Source of the DNA: Alloyangia pacifica
GTDB lineage: Bacteria; Pseudomonadota; Alphaproteobacteria; Rhodobacterales; Rhodobacteraceae
Reading direction: 5' to 3'
DNA length: 64,000 nucleotides
Assembly: GCF_900116195.1 (NCBI RefSeq)
Contig: NZ_FOZW01000008.1
Coordinates: forward strand, 186,001-250,000
The notes beneath the pieces were generated by a model. That model did not search any database. It saw only the letters and a list, made by a program, of their open reading frames with translations, and was not told where the DNA came from. The position numbers were made by a program, and so were the translations under genes. This document shows, one piece after another, positions 33,763-41,415 of the stretch (position 1 is the first letter of the stretch; each line of letters begins with the position of its first letter).

Positions 33763-34194
33763 TCAGGCCAGCGCGGGCGGGGCTCTCGGGGAATGGTCCG
33801 CGTCGCGGGACTGTGCGGCGCGGTGGCGGTCGGCACTCTGGCGCCAGCCGTCGTGGGGGATCAGCAGGGTGCTGTGCCCGTCGTGGGCCAGCCTGGGCGC
33901 GCCGGGCAGGCCGTGACAGAAGGGGCAGGGGTGATCATGCGCCGCGTGCTCACCATGGCTGTCGTGATCGGCCGGCGCTGCGAGATCGCTGTGTTCTCCG
34001 TGGCCGCGGTGCCCGCTGGCATCGCGCTGCGGCGCGCAGAGATCGCCCGGCGCGAGGCCGAAGGCGCGCTCGGTGGCCAGGCGCGCCGCGACCGCCCGGT
34101 CCGGAGCCATGAGCCCGGCCGAGGTCACGCCGGTCACGGCCAGAAAAACGGCCAGGACGCAGGCGAAGGCGGGAAGGGCGCGCCGGATCGACAT
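33763..34194 (-). CDS. small exported His/Cys-rich protein (DUF2946-like)
   Basis: 143 residues from MSIRRALPAF. A hydrophobic leader (ALPAFACVLAVFLAVTGVTSAG) is followed by GDLCAPQ, a histidine-rich middle (GHRGHGEHSDL, DHDSHGEHAAHDHPCPFCHG) and a Pro/Arg-rich end. The pattern of an early single Cys and a later CPxC is like DUF2946 proteins, which lie beside PepSY and TonB receptor genes. The histidine run could bind copper, zinc or nickel in the periplasm. It lies 85 bases upstream of the PepSY gene in the same direction. The family call is tentative. Confidence 0.65.
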   Translation of the reverse strand: MSIRRALPAFACVLAVFLAVTGVTSAGLMAPDRAVAARLATERAFGLAPGDLCAPQRDASGHRGHGEHSDLAAPADHDSHGEHAAHDHPCPFCHGLPGAPRLAHDGHSTLLIPHDGWRQSADRHRAAQSRDADHSPRAPPALA

Positions 34195-34261
34195 GCCGGG
34201 GTCATGCCATGGCGGGCTGCGCTGGTGAAGCGCGAAAGTGTCGCGGGGCCTCCGGCCGCGC

Positions 34262-35290
34262 TCAGATCTCCAGCACGATGCGGCCGTCGATTTTGCCGGC
34301 GCGCATGGTGTCGAAGATGGCGTTGATGTTCTCCAGCCTGTCCCAGCTGAAATGCGAGGCGACCTTGCCCGCCCCCGCGAAGGCCAGTGCCTCGCGCAGG
34401 TCGTTCCGGGTGCCGACGATTGAGCCGCGCACGGTGATCCGCTGCAGCACAATGTCGAAGATCGGCAGCGGGAAGTCCCCCGGCGGCAGGCCGACCAGCG
34501 CCATGAAGCCGCCGCGTCGCAACATGCCCACCGCCTGCGCGAAGGCGGCGTTCGACACTGCGGTGACCAGCACGCCATGCGCGCCGCCGACCAGCTTGTG
34601 GACCTCCTGCGCGACGTCCACCTCGGCGGCATTGAGTGCAATCTCGGCCCCCATCTGGCGGGCGAGCGCCAGCTTGTCCTCGGCGATGTCCACGGCGATC
34701 ACCCGCAGCCCCATGGCCACGGCATATTGCACCGCCATGTGGCCAAGCCCACCGATGCCCGAGATCGCCACCCAGTCGCCGGGCTTCGCCTCGGTCTCCT
34801 TCAGCCCCTTGTAGACCGTCACCCCCGCGCAGAGCACAGGCGCTGCGGGGCCCCAGTCGAGCCCGTCCGGCAGTATCCCGACGAAATCGGCATCGGCGAG
34901 CACGAACTCGGCATAGCCGCCGTCCACCGTGTAGCCGGTCATCTGCTGGTCCGGGCAGAGCGTCTCCCACCCGCCGACGCAATGCTCGCAGCGGCCGCAG
35001 GCGGTGTGCAGCCAGGGCGCGCCGATGCGGTCGCCTTCCTTGAGATGGCTGACGCCCGCGCCTATGGCGGCGACCTCGCCGACGCCTTCGTGACCTGGGA
35101 TGAAGGGCGCGGTGGGTTTCACCGGCCAGTCGCCCTCGGCGGCATGCAGATCGGTGTGGCACACGCCCGAGGCGCGCACCCGCATCAGCACCTGCCCGGG
35201 GCCGACCTGCGGCACGGGCACCTCGCGGATTTCCAGCGGCTGGCCGAGCGCCGGAACGACGGCGGCCTTCATCGTCTTTGGAAGGGACAT
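34262..35290 (-). CDS. zinc-dependent alcohol dehydrogenase (AdhP-like)
   Basis: 342 residues from MSLPKTMKAAVV. Catalytic zinc ligands: Cys in SGVCHTDLHAAEGDW, His-Glu in PGHEGVG and Cys in APVLCAGVTVYKGL. The structural zinc site is CGRCEHCVGGWETLC. NAD-binding GIGGLGHMAVQYA near 170, followed by AVDI whose Asp prefers NAD. The length and motifs are those of bacterial AdhP, which oxidises ethanol and other primary alcohols or reduces aldehydes. No partner gene is adjacent; the 68-base gap to the His-rich gene does not prove co-transcription. No clear Shine-Dalgarno is visible before the chosen ATG. Confidence 0.93.
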   Translation of the reverse strand: MSLPKTMKAAVVPALGQPLEIREVPVPQVGPGQVLMRVRASGVCHTDLHAAEGDWPVKPTAPFIPGHEGVGEVAAIGAGVSHLKEGDRIGAPWLHTACGRCEHCVGGWETLCPDQQMTGYTVDGGYAEFVLADADFVGILPDGLDWGPAAPVLCAGVTVYKGLKETEAKPGDWVAISGIGGLGHMAVQYAVAMGLRVIAVDIAEDKLALARQMGAEIALNAAEVDVAQEVHKLVGGAHGVLVTAVSNAAFAQAVGMLRRGGFMALVGLPPGDFPLPIFDIVLQRITVRGSIVGTRNDLREALAFAGAGKVASHFSWDRLENINAIFDTMRAGKIDGRIVLEI

Positions 35291-35433
35291 GGGGCAATCT
35301 CGATCTTTAAAAATGAAGGGGTCTCTCTGCACGGCAGGAGAACGCCCTTGGGTTGCAAAATCAAGATCGTGGTTGCGGGAAAGGGGTCAGCGGCGGCGGG
35401 GTGCCGCCGCTGTTTGAGGGTGCAGTACCTGGC

Positions 35434-36912
35434 TCAGTGCCCGGGCATCGTCGGCGTGACCGCCGGCGGGCGGCGGACGAAGAAGCTCGCCCCGATCATC
35501 AGCAGCGAAATCAGCGCGCCGGTCAGGAAGCCCGCGCGCACCCCGGCGGCGGTGGCGTCCACCAGCTCGGCGCCCGAGGCCATCTCGGTGCCTATGCGGA
35601 TCGACATGATCGACACGAAAAGCGCGATGCCCGCCGCGCCCGCCACCTGCTGCACCGTGCCGATCACCGCCGAGCCATAGGAATAGAGCTCCTTGGGCAG
35701 AGAGCCGAGCGAGGAGGTGAAAAGCGGAGTGAAGAGCAACGCCAGCCCGATGCTCAGCAGCATGTGGCAGCCCAGCACCATCCAGATGGCGCTGGAGGCC
35801 CCGAGCAGCGCCATGGACCCCAGCCCGAGAAACACCAGCACCGCGCCGGGGATCACCAGCCGCCGCGCGCCGATCCGGTCGAAGGTGCGCCCGACCCAGG
35901 GCGCCATGAGCCCCATGGCCAGCCCGCCCGGCAGCAGCAGCAGCCCGGCCTCGAGCGGCTCCATGCCCAGCACGTTCTGCATGTAGATCGGCAAGAGGAT
36001 GATCATCCCGAAGAGCGACATCATGCAGAAGGCCATCATCACCACGGCGACGCTGAATACCCGCACCCGGAAGGTGCGCAGGTCGAGCAGGGCGCGGCCC
36101 TGCGGTGCCAGCCGGACCTGCCGCGCGACGAAAAGCGCCAGCGCCACGAAGCCCACCGCCAGCGGCAGCCAGACCGGGATGGCGCCGCCGCTGCCATGGC
36201 CTTCGCCCAGCGTCGAGAGCCCGTAGACCAGCCCGCCGAAGGCCAGCACTGACAGCGGCACCGACAGGAGATCGAGCGGCGTCTTGCGCGGCTCGGTGAC
36301 GTTCTGCAGCCGCGCGTAGCCGAGCGCCAGCGCGCCCAGACCGATCGGCAGCACCAGCCAGAACATCCAGCGCCAGTCGAGCAGGTTGAGGATGATCCCC
36401 GAGATCGTCGGCCCGATGGCCGGGGCCACCGAGATGACGATCGAGATATTGCCCATAGTCTTGCCGCGGCTCTCGGGGGGCACCAGCGTCATCACCGTGG
36501 TCATCAGCAGCGGCATCATGATTGCCGTGCCGCAGGCCTGCACCACCCGGCCGAAGATCAGCATCCCGAGCCCCGGCGACAGCGCGCAGATCAGCGTGCC
36601 GAGGCTGAAGAGCCCCATCGCCATGGTGAAGACCGTGCGGGTGTGGAGCCTCTGCAGCAGGAAACCGGTGATCGGGATCACCACCGCCATGGTCAGCAGG
36701 AAGGCCGTGGTCAGCCATTGCGCGGCATTGGCGGTGACGTTCAGGTCCTTCATCAGCCGGGGCAGCGCGACCCCCATGATCGTCTCGTTGAGGATCACGG
36801 TGAAGGCCGAGACCAGCAGCAGCAGGATGACAAGGCGGTTGCGCGCGGCGTGATCGGGGTCGGAAATAGGGTCCGGGCCACCGGCGGAAACGGGGGTGCT
36901 CTGCATGGTCAT
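35434..36912 (-). CDS. DHA2-family (EmrB/QacA) multidrug MFS exporter
   Basis: 492 residues, about 14 helices. Motifs: NETIMGVALPRLMKDLNV (helix 1 motif D1), QWLTTAFLLTMAVVIPITGFLLQRLHTRTVF (motif A region), GRVVQACGTAIMMPLLMT and SRGKTMGNISIVISVAPAIGPTISG (motif C GPxxGG variant, here APAIGPTISG). The C terminus is short and cytosolic. The frame continues 34 codons upstream of the chosen ATG without similarity. No periplasmic adaptor (EmrA) gene is adjacent. It is a proton-driven exporter; the substrate is unknown. Confidence 0.9.
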   Translation of the reverse strand: MTMQSTPVSAGGPDPISDPDHAARNRLVILLLLVSAFTVILNETIMGVALPRLMKDLNVTANAAQWLTTAFLLTMAVVIPITGFLLQRLHTRTVFTMAMGLFSLGTLICALSPGLGMLIFGRVVQACGTAIMMPLLMTTVMTLVPPESRGKTMGNISIVISVAPAIGPTISGIILNLLDWRWMFWLVLPIGLGALALGYARLQNVTEPRKTPLDLLSVPLSVLAFGGLVYGLSTLGEGHGSGGAIPVWLPLAVGFVALALFVARQVRLAPQGRALLDLRTFRVRVFSVAVVMMAFCMMSLFGMIILLPIYMQNVLGMEPLEAGLLLLPGGLAMGLMAPWVGRTFDRIGARRLVIPGAVLVFLGLGSMALLGASSAIWMVLGCHMLLSIGLALLFTPLFTSSLGSLPKELYSYGSAVIGTVQQVAGAAGIALFVSIMSIRIGTEMASGAELVDATAAGVRAGFLTGALISLLMIGASFFVRRPPAVTPTMPGH

Positions 36913-37198
36913 GATCTCTGAGGGCTGTCGGCCGAAGCGGAGGCCGGAAACCGGCTCCGCGCCGTGGGGAACCCGCGCTTGGTAGGCCCGGGCGTGACGC
37001 AGCGCAAGGCGCAAACGCCGCCGGTCTCGCGAATGCGCAGCGGACTGCCTGCGGCGCTGCGGGGCGCGTGCCGTGTTGTGGCTGGTGTGTTGTGGCTGGC
37101 GGATTTCTCATGATAAATGGCGAAAACGCCGCGCGGGGTCTTTCCGGCGGCACGGGTGGAGCGGCGATCGCGAAGGGCGAAGCCATGGGCAGCGCAGG
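36913..37198. other. divergent region between MFS exporter and GntR regulator genes
   Basis: No gene seen. It contains the GntR operator copy at 37103-37118 and must hold promoters for both genes. Confidence 0.55.
37103..37118. promoter_or_regulatory. GntR operator copy, upstream of the regulator gene
   Basis: ATTTCTCATGATAAAT matches the perfect palindrome at 38710-38725 at 15 of 16 positions and lies 80 bases before the GntR-family start, suggesting autoregulation. Confidence 0.7.
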
Positions 37199-37957
37199 AT
37201 GAGCAACGCAGAACAGGCGGAGACGGTCCGGCGCTCGCGCCCGGTGCGTGTGGCCGAGGCGATCAAGGACTGGGTGGTCGAAAAGGGCCTGATGCCCGGC
37301 GACCGGCTGCCCGGCGAGGCCGAGCTGATCGCGCATTTCGGCATGTCCAAGGGCACCATCCGCGAGGCCATGCGGCTGCTGCAGGCGCAGGGGCTGGTGG
37401 TGACCAAGACCGGCCCCGGCGGCGGCAGCTTCGTCGGCGAGGTCAGCACGGATCGCGCGCGGGCGCTGCTGGCCAACTACTTCTACTTCCGCAATGTCTC
37501 GATCGACGACATCTACCAGCTGCGCGTCGCGCTGGAGCCGGAGGTCGCGGCCTCTCTGGCGGGCCGGCTGGACGCCGGGCAGATCGCGCAGCTTGAGGCG
37601 ATCATGGCGGACTATGCCCAGCCCGCCGCCAATGCCGAGGAGGAGCGGGCGCAGCACGTCGCCTCGCTGCGGTTCCACGCCTGCCTTGCGGAGTTTTCCG
37701 AGAACGCCATGCTGAGCTTCTTCATCGGCTTCATGGCGCGGATCCTCACCGACCTGACGGTCTACAAGCGGCTCTATGCCCAGCCCAACGAGGCGCTCTG
37801 GAAGCAGGGCCGCGCGCATCAGCTGCACCTCATCGCGGCGCTGAAGGCCGGGGATTCCGAGGGCGCACGCGAGGTGATGCGCGACCACATGCAGATGGCG
37901 CGGCGGATGATGGAGGATCAGGAAGCCGTGGTGATGAAACGCTTCATCGCCGAGTAG
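37199..37957 (+). CDS. GntR-family (FadR subfamily) regulator
   Basis: 252 residues. Winged helix at about 15-85 (VAEAIKDWVVEKGLMPGDRLPGEAELIAHFGMSKGTIREAMRLLQAQGLV) with the GntR signature, then an all-helical FCD effector domain (IDDIYQLRVALEPEVAASLAGR, LRFHACLAEFSENAML with the HxxxxxxSxN-type metal/ligand residues, HQLHLIAALKAGDSEGAREVMRDHM). The start is the ATG after a purine-rich GCGCAGG. It is convergent with the DUF1028 gene (12 bases apart). Matching palindromes before itself and before the ABC operon make it the probable local regulator of both. Confidence 0.93.
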   Translation: MSNAEQAETVRRSRPVRVAEAIKDWVVEKGLMPGDRLPGEAELIAHFGMSKGTIREAMRLLQAQGLVVTKTGPGGGSFVGEVSTDRARALLANYFYFRNVSIDDIYQLRVALEPEVAASLAGRLDAGQIAQLEAIMADYAQPAANAEEERAQHVASLRFHACLAEFSENAMLSFFIGFMARILTDLTVYKRLYAQPNEALWKQGRAHQLHLIAALKAGDSEGAREVMRDHMQMARRMMEDQEAVVMKRFIAE

Positions 37958-37969
37958 ACGGGCAGGGGC

Positions 37970-38653
37970 CTACTGGCTGACGATCCTTGGAAAGGGGTCG
38001 GCGAGGTAGGGCTCGTCCAGCGTCGGTACCGTCCTCGCCCAATCGGCATAGGCCCCGCCGGTGGCATGGCCGTGCAGCGCGCGCAGATCGCGCAGCGGCG
38101 TTTCCGAATGGTCGATGCGCAGGGTCAGCGGCGCGGCTTGGCGGCTGACCACCAAAAGCGCGGCCGAGAGCAGGCCGCGGCTGTCGCCGCCGCAGGCTGC
38201 GGCGCGATCGAGAGCGTCCATCAGGCGCTGGTCGAACGGCGCGGTGGAGGCGAGGAAGCCGTCTAGGCAGGCATCGAGCACGGCTTCGGACGACAGCAGG
38301 TTGCCCGAGACGATCACCTTGTCCGCCTGCCGGGCCCCGGCGGTGGGAATGCTCTCGGCCCCGGTGTGGGTCGCTGTGCGCCCCTGCGGATCCAGCGCCG
38401 AGAGCTGCCGCTGCGCCTTGCCCGTGTCCGGGGCGACCACCTGCGCGACGGCCTCTTCCGCGGGAACGCCCTGCCGCATCAGCTCCAGCACCCCGGTCCC
38501 CCACATCGTCGAGGGCAGCGAGCCCTGCGAGGCGCTCAGCCCCGCCTCGGCATCGCCGCGCAGCACCCAGCCGCCGACGCAGAGGCTGCCGGTCGTCGCC
38601 GCGCCGCCGTAGCTGCCCGATTTTTCGTCGTAGGCGAGGATGGAAATGGTCAT
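37970..38653 (-). CDS. DUF1028-family protein (Ntn-hydrolase-like)
   Basis: 227 residues starting MTISILAYDEKSGSYGGAATTGSLCVGGWVLRGDAEAGLSASQG. The GAATTGSLCVG region and the SLPSTMWGTGVLELMRQG segment are typical for DUF1028, whose structures resemble Ntn-hydrolases; no activity is established for the family to my knowledge. It is divergent from the ABC operon at 38757 and shares with it the 100-base region containing two operator palindromes, so it is probably co-regulated with peptide import. A peptidase or amidase role on imported cargo is an inference. Confidence 0.88.
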   Translation of the reverse strand: MTISILAYDEKSGSYGGAATTGSLCVGGWVLRGDAEAGLSASQGSLPSTMWGTGVLELMRQGVPAEEAVAQVVAPDTGKAQRQLSALDPQGRTATHTGAESIPTAGARQADKVIVSGNLLSSEAVLDACLDGFLASTAPFDQRLMDALDRAAACGGDSRGLLSAALLVVSRQAAPLTLRIDHSETPLRDLRALHGHATGGAYADWARTVPTLDEPYLADPFPRIVSQ

Positions 38654-38681
38654 TCAGGGTCCCTGTCTGCTGCAGGGTTGA

Positions 38682-38725
38682 ATTTATCATGAAAATTTGG
38701 CCTCATGCAATTTATCATGATAAAT
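38682..38725. promoter_or_regulatory. tandem GntR operators between DUF1028 and ABC operon
   Basis: Two copies 28 bases apart: ATTTATCATGAAAATT at 38682-38697 and the perfect 16-bp palindrome ATTTATCATGATAAAT at 38710-38725. The region is strikingly AT-rich for this replicon. Both divergent promoters would be covered, and a third copy precedes the GntR gene. Confidence 0.75.
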
Positions 38726-38756
38726 AATTGATCCTGACCAGCTGGGAGGTCACGAA

Positions 38757-40334
38757 ATGTCCATCACGTCCTTTACCCGCCGGGGCCTGCTGGCCGCGGG
38801 CACGGCTCTCACCCTGACATTCGGCGCGCTGACCGGCGTGCAGGCGCAGACCCCGCCGGGGGTTCTCATCGTCGGGCAGATCGCCGAGCCGAAGTCGCTC
38901 GATCCCGCCGCGGTGACCGCGGTGAACGACTTCCGCATCCTGATGAACGTCTATGACGGCCTCGTGCGCTACAAGGACGGCACGCTGGAGGTCGAACCGG
39001 CCTTGGCGACCGATTGGACGATTTCCGACGATGGCACCGAGTATACCTTCACGCTGCGCGAGGGCGTCAGTTTTCACGACGGTGCGCCGTTCAACGCCGA
39101 GGCGGTGAAGTTCAACTTCGATCGGATGCTGGACGAGAGCCACCCTTTCCACGACACCGGCCCCTTCCCGCTGGCCTTCTTCTTCTCGTCGGTCGAGAGC
39201 GTCGAGGCGGTGGACGAGCTGACGGTGAAATTCACCCTCTCGGAACCCTACGCGCCCTTCCTGTCGAACCTCGCCTATCCCACCGGCCTGCTGGTCTCGC
39301 CCGCTGCGGTCGAACAGTATGGCGCGGACTTTGGCCGCAATCCTTCGGGCACCGGACCGTTCAAATTCGCCGAATGGCGCTCGAACGAGGCGGTGGTGAT
39401 CGAGGCCAACCCCGACCACTGGGACGGTGCGCCCGCGCTGCAGGCTGTGGTCTTCCGCCCGATCACCGACGCCAACACCCGCACCGCCGAAATGCTGGCC
39501 GGCGGCATCGACCTGATGGTCGAGGTGCCCCCCGTGGCGCTGAGCGAGTTCCAGGGCGATGCCTACACGCTGCACGAACAGGCCGGACCGCACGTCTGGT
39601 TCCTGATCCTCAACGCCAAGGAGGGGCCCTTCGCCGACAAGCGCGTGCGGCAGGCGGCGAACTACGCGATCAACAAGGAAGCTCTGGTGAACGACGTGCT
39701 GGAGGGCACCGCGGAGGTCGCCGCCGGGCCGACCCCGCCGGCCTTTGCCTGGGCCTACAACCCCGATCTCGAGCCCTATCCCTACGATCCCGAGAAGGCC
39801 AAGGCGTTGCTCACAGAGGCCGGGGCCGAGGGGGCGGAGCTGACATTCTATGTCACCGAAGGCGGCTCGGGGATGCTCGATCCCATCGCCATGGGCACCG
39901 CGATTCAGGCCGACCTCAATGCCGTGGGCTTCGACACCAAGATCGAGACCTACGAGTGGAACACCTTCCTCGGCGAGGTGAACCCCGGGCTCGAGGGCAA
40001 GGCGGACATGGCGGAGATGGCCTGGATGACCAACGATCCCGACACGCTGCCCTTCCTCGCGCTGCGCACGGACGCATGGCCCGACAAGGGCGGGTTCAAC
40101 TCGGGCTATTATTCCAACCCCGAGGTCGACGAGCTGCTGGAGGCGGCCCGCGTCGCCACCGATCAGGATGAGCGCGCCGTGCTCTACAAGCAGATGCAGA
40201 CCATCGTGCAGGAGGACGCGCCCTGGGTCTTCGTGGCGAACTGGAAGCAGAACGCGGTGACCTCGGAGCGGGTCGAGAATTTCACGCTGCAGCCATCCTT
40301 CTTCCTGCTGCTGGATGACGTGGTGAAGAACTGA
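38757..40334 (+). CDS. ABC transporter substrate-binding protein, family 5 (second peptide-type system)
   Basis: 525 residues. Leader with TRRGLLAAGTALTLTFG and likely cleavage after VQA at 30; the double arginine suggests Tat export. SBP_bac_5 features: AEPKSLDPAAVTAVNDFRILMNVYDGLVRY, FTLREGVSFHDGAPFNAEAVKFNFDRM, NPSGTGPFKFAEW, VRQAANYAINKEALV and DAPWVFVANWK. First gene of an operon with a permease, a permease-ATPase fusion and an ATPase. Dual GntR operators precede it. Related proteins bind peptides, glutathione or opines. Confidence 0.92.
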   Translation: MSITSFTRRGLLAAGTALTLTFGALTGVQAQTPPGVLIVGQIAEPKSLDPAAVTAVNDFRILMNVYDGLVRYKDGTLEVEPALATDWTISDDGTEYTFTLREGVSFHDGAPFNAEAVKFNFDRMLDESHPFHDTGPFPLAFFFSSVESVEAVDELTVKFTLSEPYAPFLSNLAYPTGLLVSPAAVEQYGADFGRNPSGTGPFKFAEWRSNEAVVIEANPDHWDGAPALQAVVFRPITDANTRTAEMLAGGIDLMVEVPPVALSEFQGDAYTLHEQAGPHVWFLILNAKEGPFADKRVRQAANYAINKEALVNDVLEGTAEVAAGPTPPAFAWAYNPDLEPYPYDPEKAKALLTEAGAEGAELTFYVTEGGSGMLDPIAMGTAIQADLNAVGFDTKIETYEWNTFLGEVNPGLEGKADMAEMAWMTNDPDTLPFLALRTDAWPDKGGFNSGYYSNPEVDELLEAARVATDQDERAVLYKQMQTIVQEDAPWVFVANWKQNAVTSERVENFTLQPSFFLLLDDVVKN

Positions 40335-40339
40335 TCCAC

Positions 40340-40425
40340 CGGCGATAGCGGGGGCGCTGCCCCCGTCGCGGCCCCTGGGGGGCTGCGACTCCCCCGGAGT
40401 ATTTTGTGAAAGATGAAGGGCGCTG
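40340..40425 (+). repeat. GC-rich intergenic element ending in CCCCGGAGTATTTTGTGAAA
   Basis: This stretch has GGGGGCGCTGCCCCC-type inverted repeats followed by ACTCCCCCGGAGTATTTTGTG and AAGATGAAGG. From memory, very similar sequences recur between genes in many Rhodobacterales genomes. It lies between the binding-protein gene and the first permease gene and could attenuate expression of the downstream genes relative to the binding protein. Confidence 0.5.
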
Positions 40426-40467
40426 TGCGGCGAAGGGCACGGGGCGTCTGCCGCAGATGGAGCTGCC

Positions 40468-41415
40468 ATGACGGGTTACATCCTCAAGCGACTGCTCTCG
40501 GCCATCCCGGTGCTGCTGGGGATCACCGTGATCGTCTTCGCGATCATGGCGCTGATCCCCGGCGACCCGGCGACGGCGATCCTCGGATCCTATGCGACAC
40601 CGGAGAACGTCGAGAAGCTGAACCGCGATCTGGGGCTCGATAAGCCGCTGGTGCAGCAGTATTTCATCTGGCTGGGCAATATGCTGGGCGGGGACTTCGG
40701 CACCTCCTTCTCGCTCAACCGACCGGTGCTCGACGAGGTGGTCGAGCGTTTCGGGGCGACGCTGGTGCTGGCGGGCACGGCCTTTGTGCTCTGCTCCATC
40801 TTCGGCATCGTGGCGGGGGTGGTCTCGGCGGCGAACCAGTACGGTTGGGGCGACAAGGGCATCACCTTCGCGGTGCTCTTGGGGATATCCATCCCGTCGT
40901 TCTTTCTCGGCATGATGATGATCCTGATCTTCGCGGTGAAGCTGAAGTGGTTCCCGGTCTCGGGCATGTGGCCGATCTACGGCGATCGCGACCTCTGGGC
41001 GCTGCTCCGGCATCTGACGCTGCCGGCCATCGCGCTGGCGGTGGTGGCGACCGGGGTCATCGCGCGGCTGTCGCGCTCGGCCATGCTCGAGGTGCTGCGG
41101 CAGGATTTCATCCGCACCGCGCGGGCCAAGGGGGTGCACGAGAGCGGGGTGATCTGGCGGCACGCGCTGAAGGCGGCCATGGTCTCGATCATCCCGGTGC
41201 TGGGCATCCAGGCGGGCTTCGTGCTGTCGGGCGCGGTCTATATCGAGATCGTCTTCCAGTGGCCGGGGGTGGGGCGGATGCTGGTCGACGCGATCCTCAA
41301 GCGCGACATCCTGCTGGTGCAGGGCGGGGTGGTGCTGGTCGCTGCCTGCTACGTGCTGTTCAATATCGCGGTGGATGTGGCGCAGAGCCTGCTCGACCCG
41401 AGGATCAAGACATGA
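40468..41415 (+). CDS. peptide-type ABC permease (DppB/GsiC type)
   Basis: 315 residues. First helix LLSAIPVLLGITVIVFAIMALIPGDPA, then NRDLGLDKPLVQQYFIWLGNMLGGDFGTSF and the EAA region RTARAKGVHESGVIWRHALKAAM, ending VFQWPGVGRMLVDAILKRDI. The stop overlaps the next start as ATGA. Inner-membrane partner of the permease domain in the fusion protein downstream. Confidence 0.92.
   Translation: MTGYILKRLLSAIPVLLGITVIVFAIMALIPGDPATAILGSYATPENVEKLNRDLGLDKPLVQQYFIWLGNMLGGDFGTSFSLNRPVLDEVVERFGATLVLAGTAFVLCSIFGIVAGVVSAANQYGWGDKGITFAVLLGISIPSFFLGMMMILIFAVKLKWFPVSGMWPIYGDRDLWALLRHLTLPAIALAVVATGVIARLSRSAMLEVLRQDFIRTARAKGVHESGVIWRHALKAAMVSIIPVLGIQAGFVLSGAVYIEIVFQWPGVGRMLVDAILKRDILLVQGGVVLVAACYVLFNIAVDVAQSLLDPRIKT

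Noticed and set aside
35387-37888. 833-codon minus-strand frame covering the MFS and GntR genes
   Set aside because: Composition is that of an out-of-frame reading of two well-supported genes.
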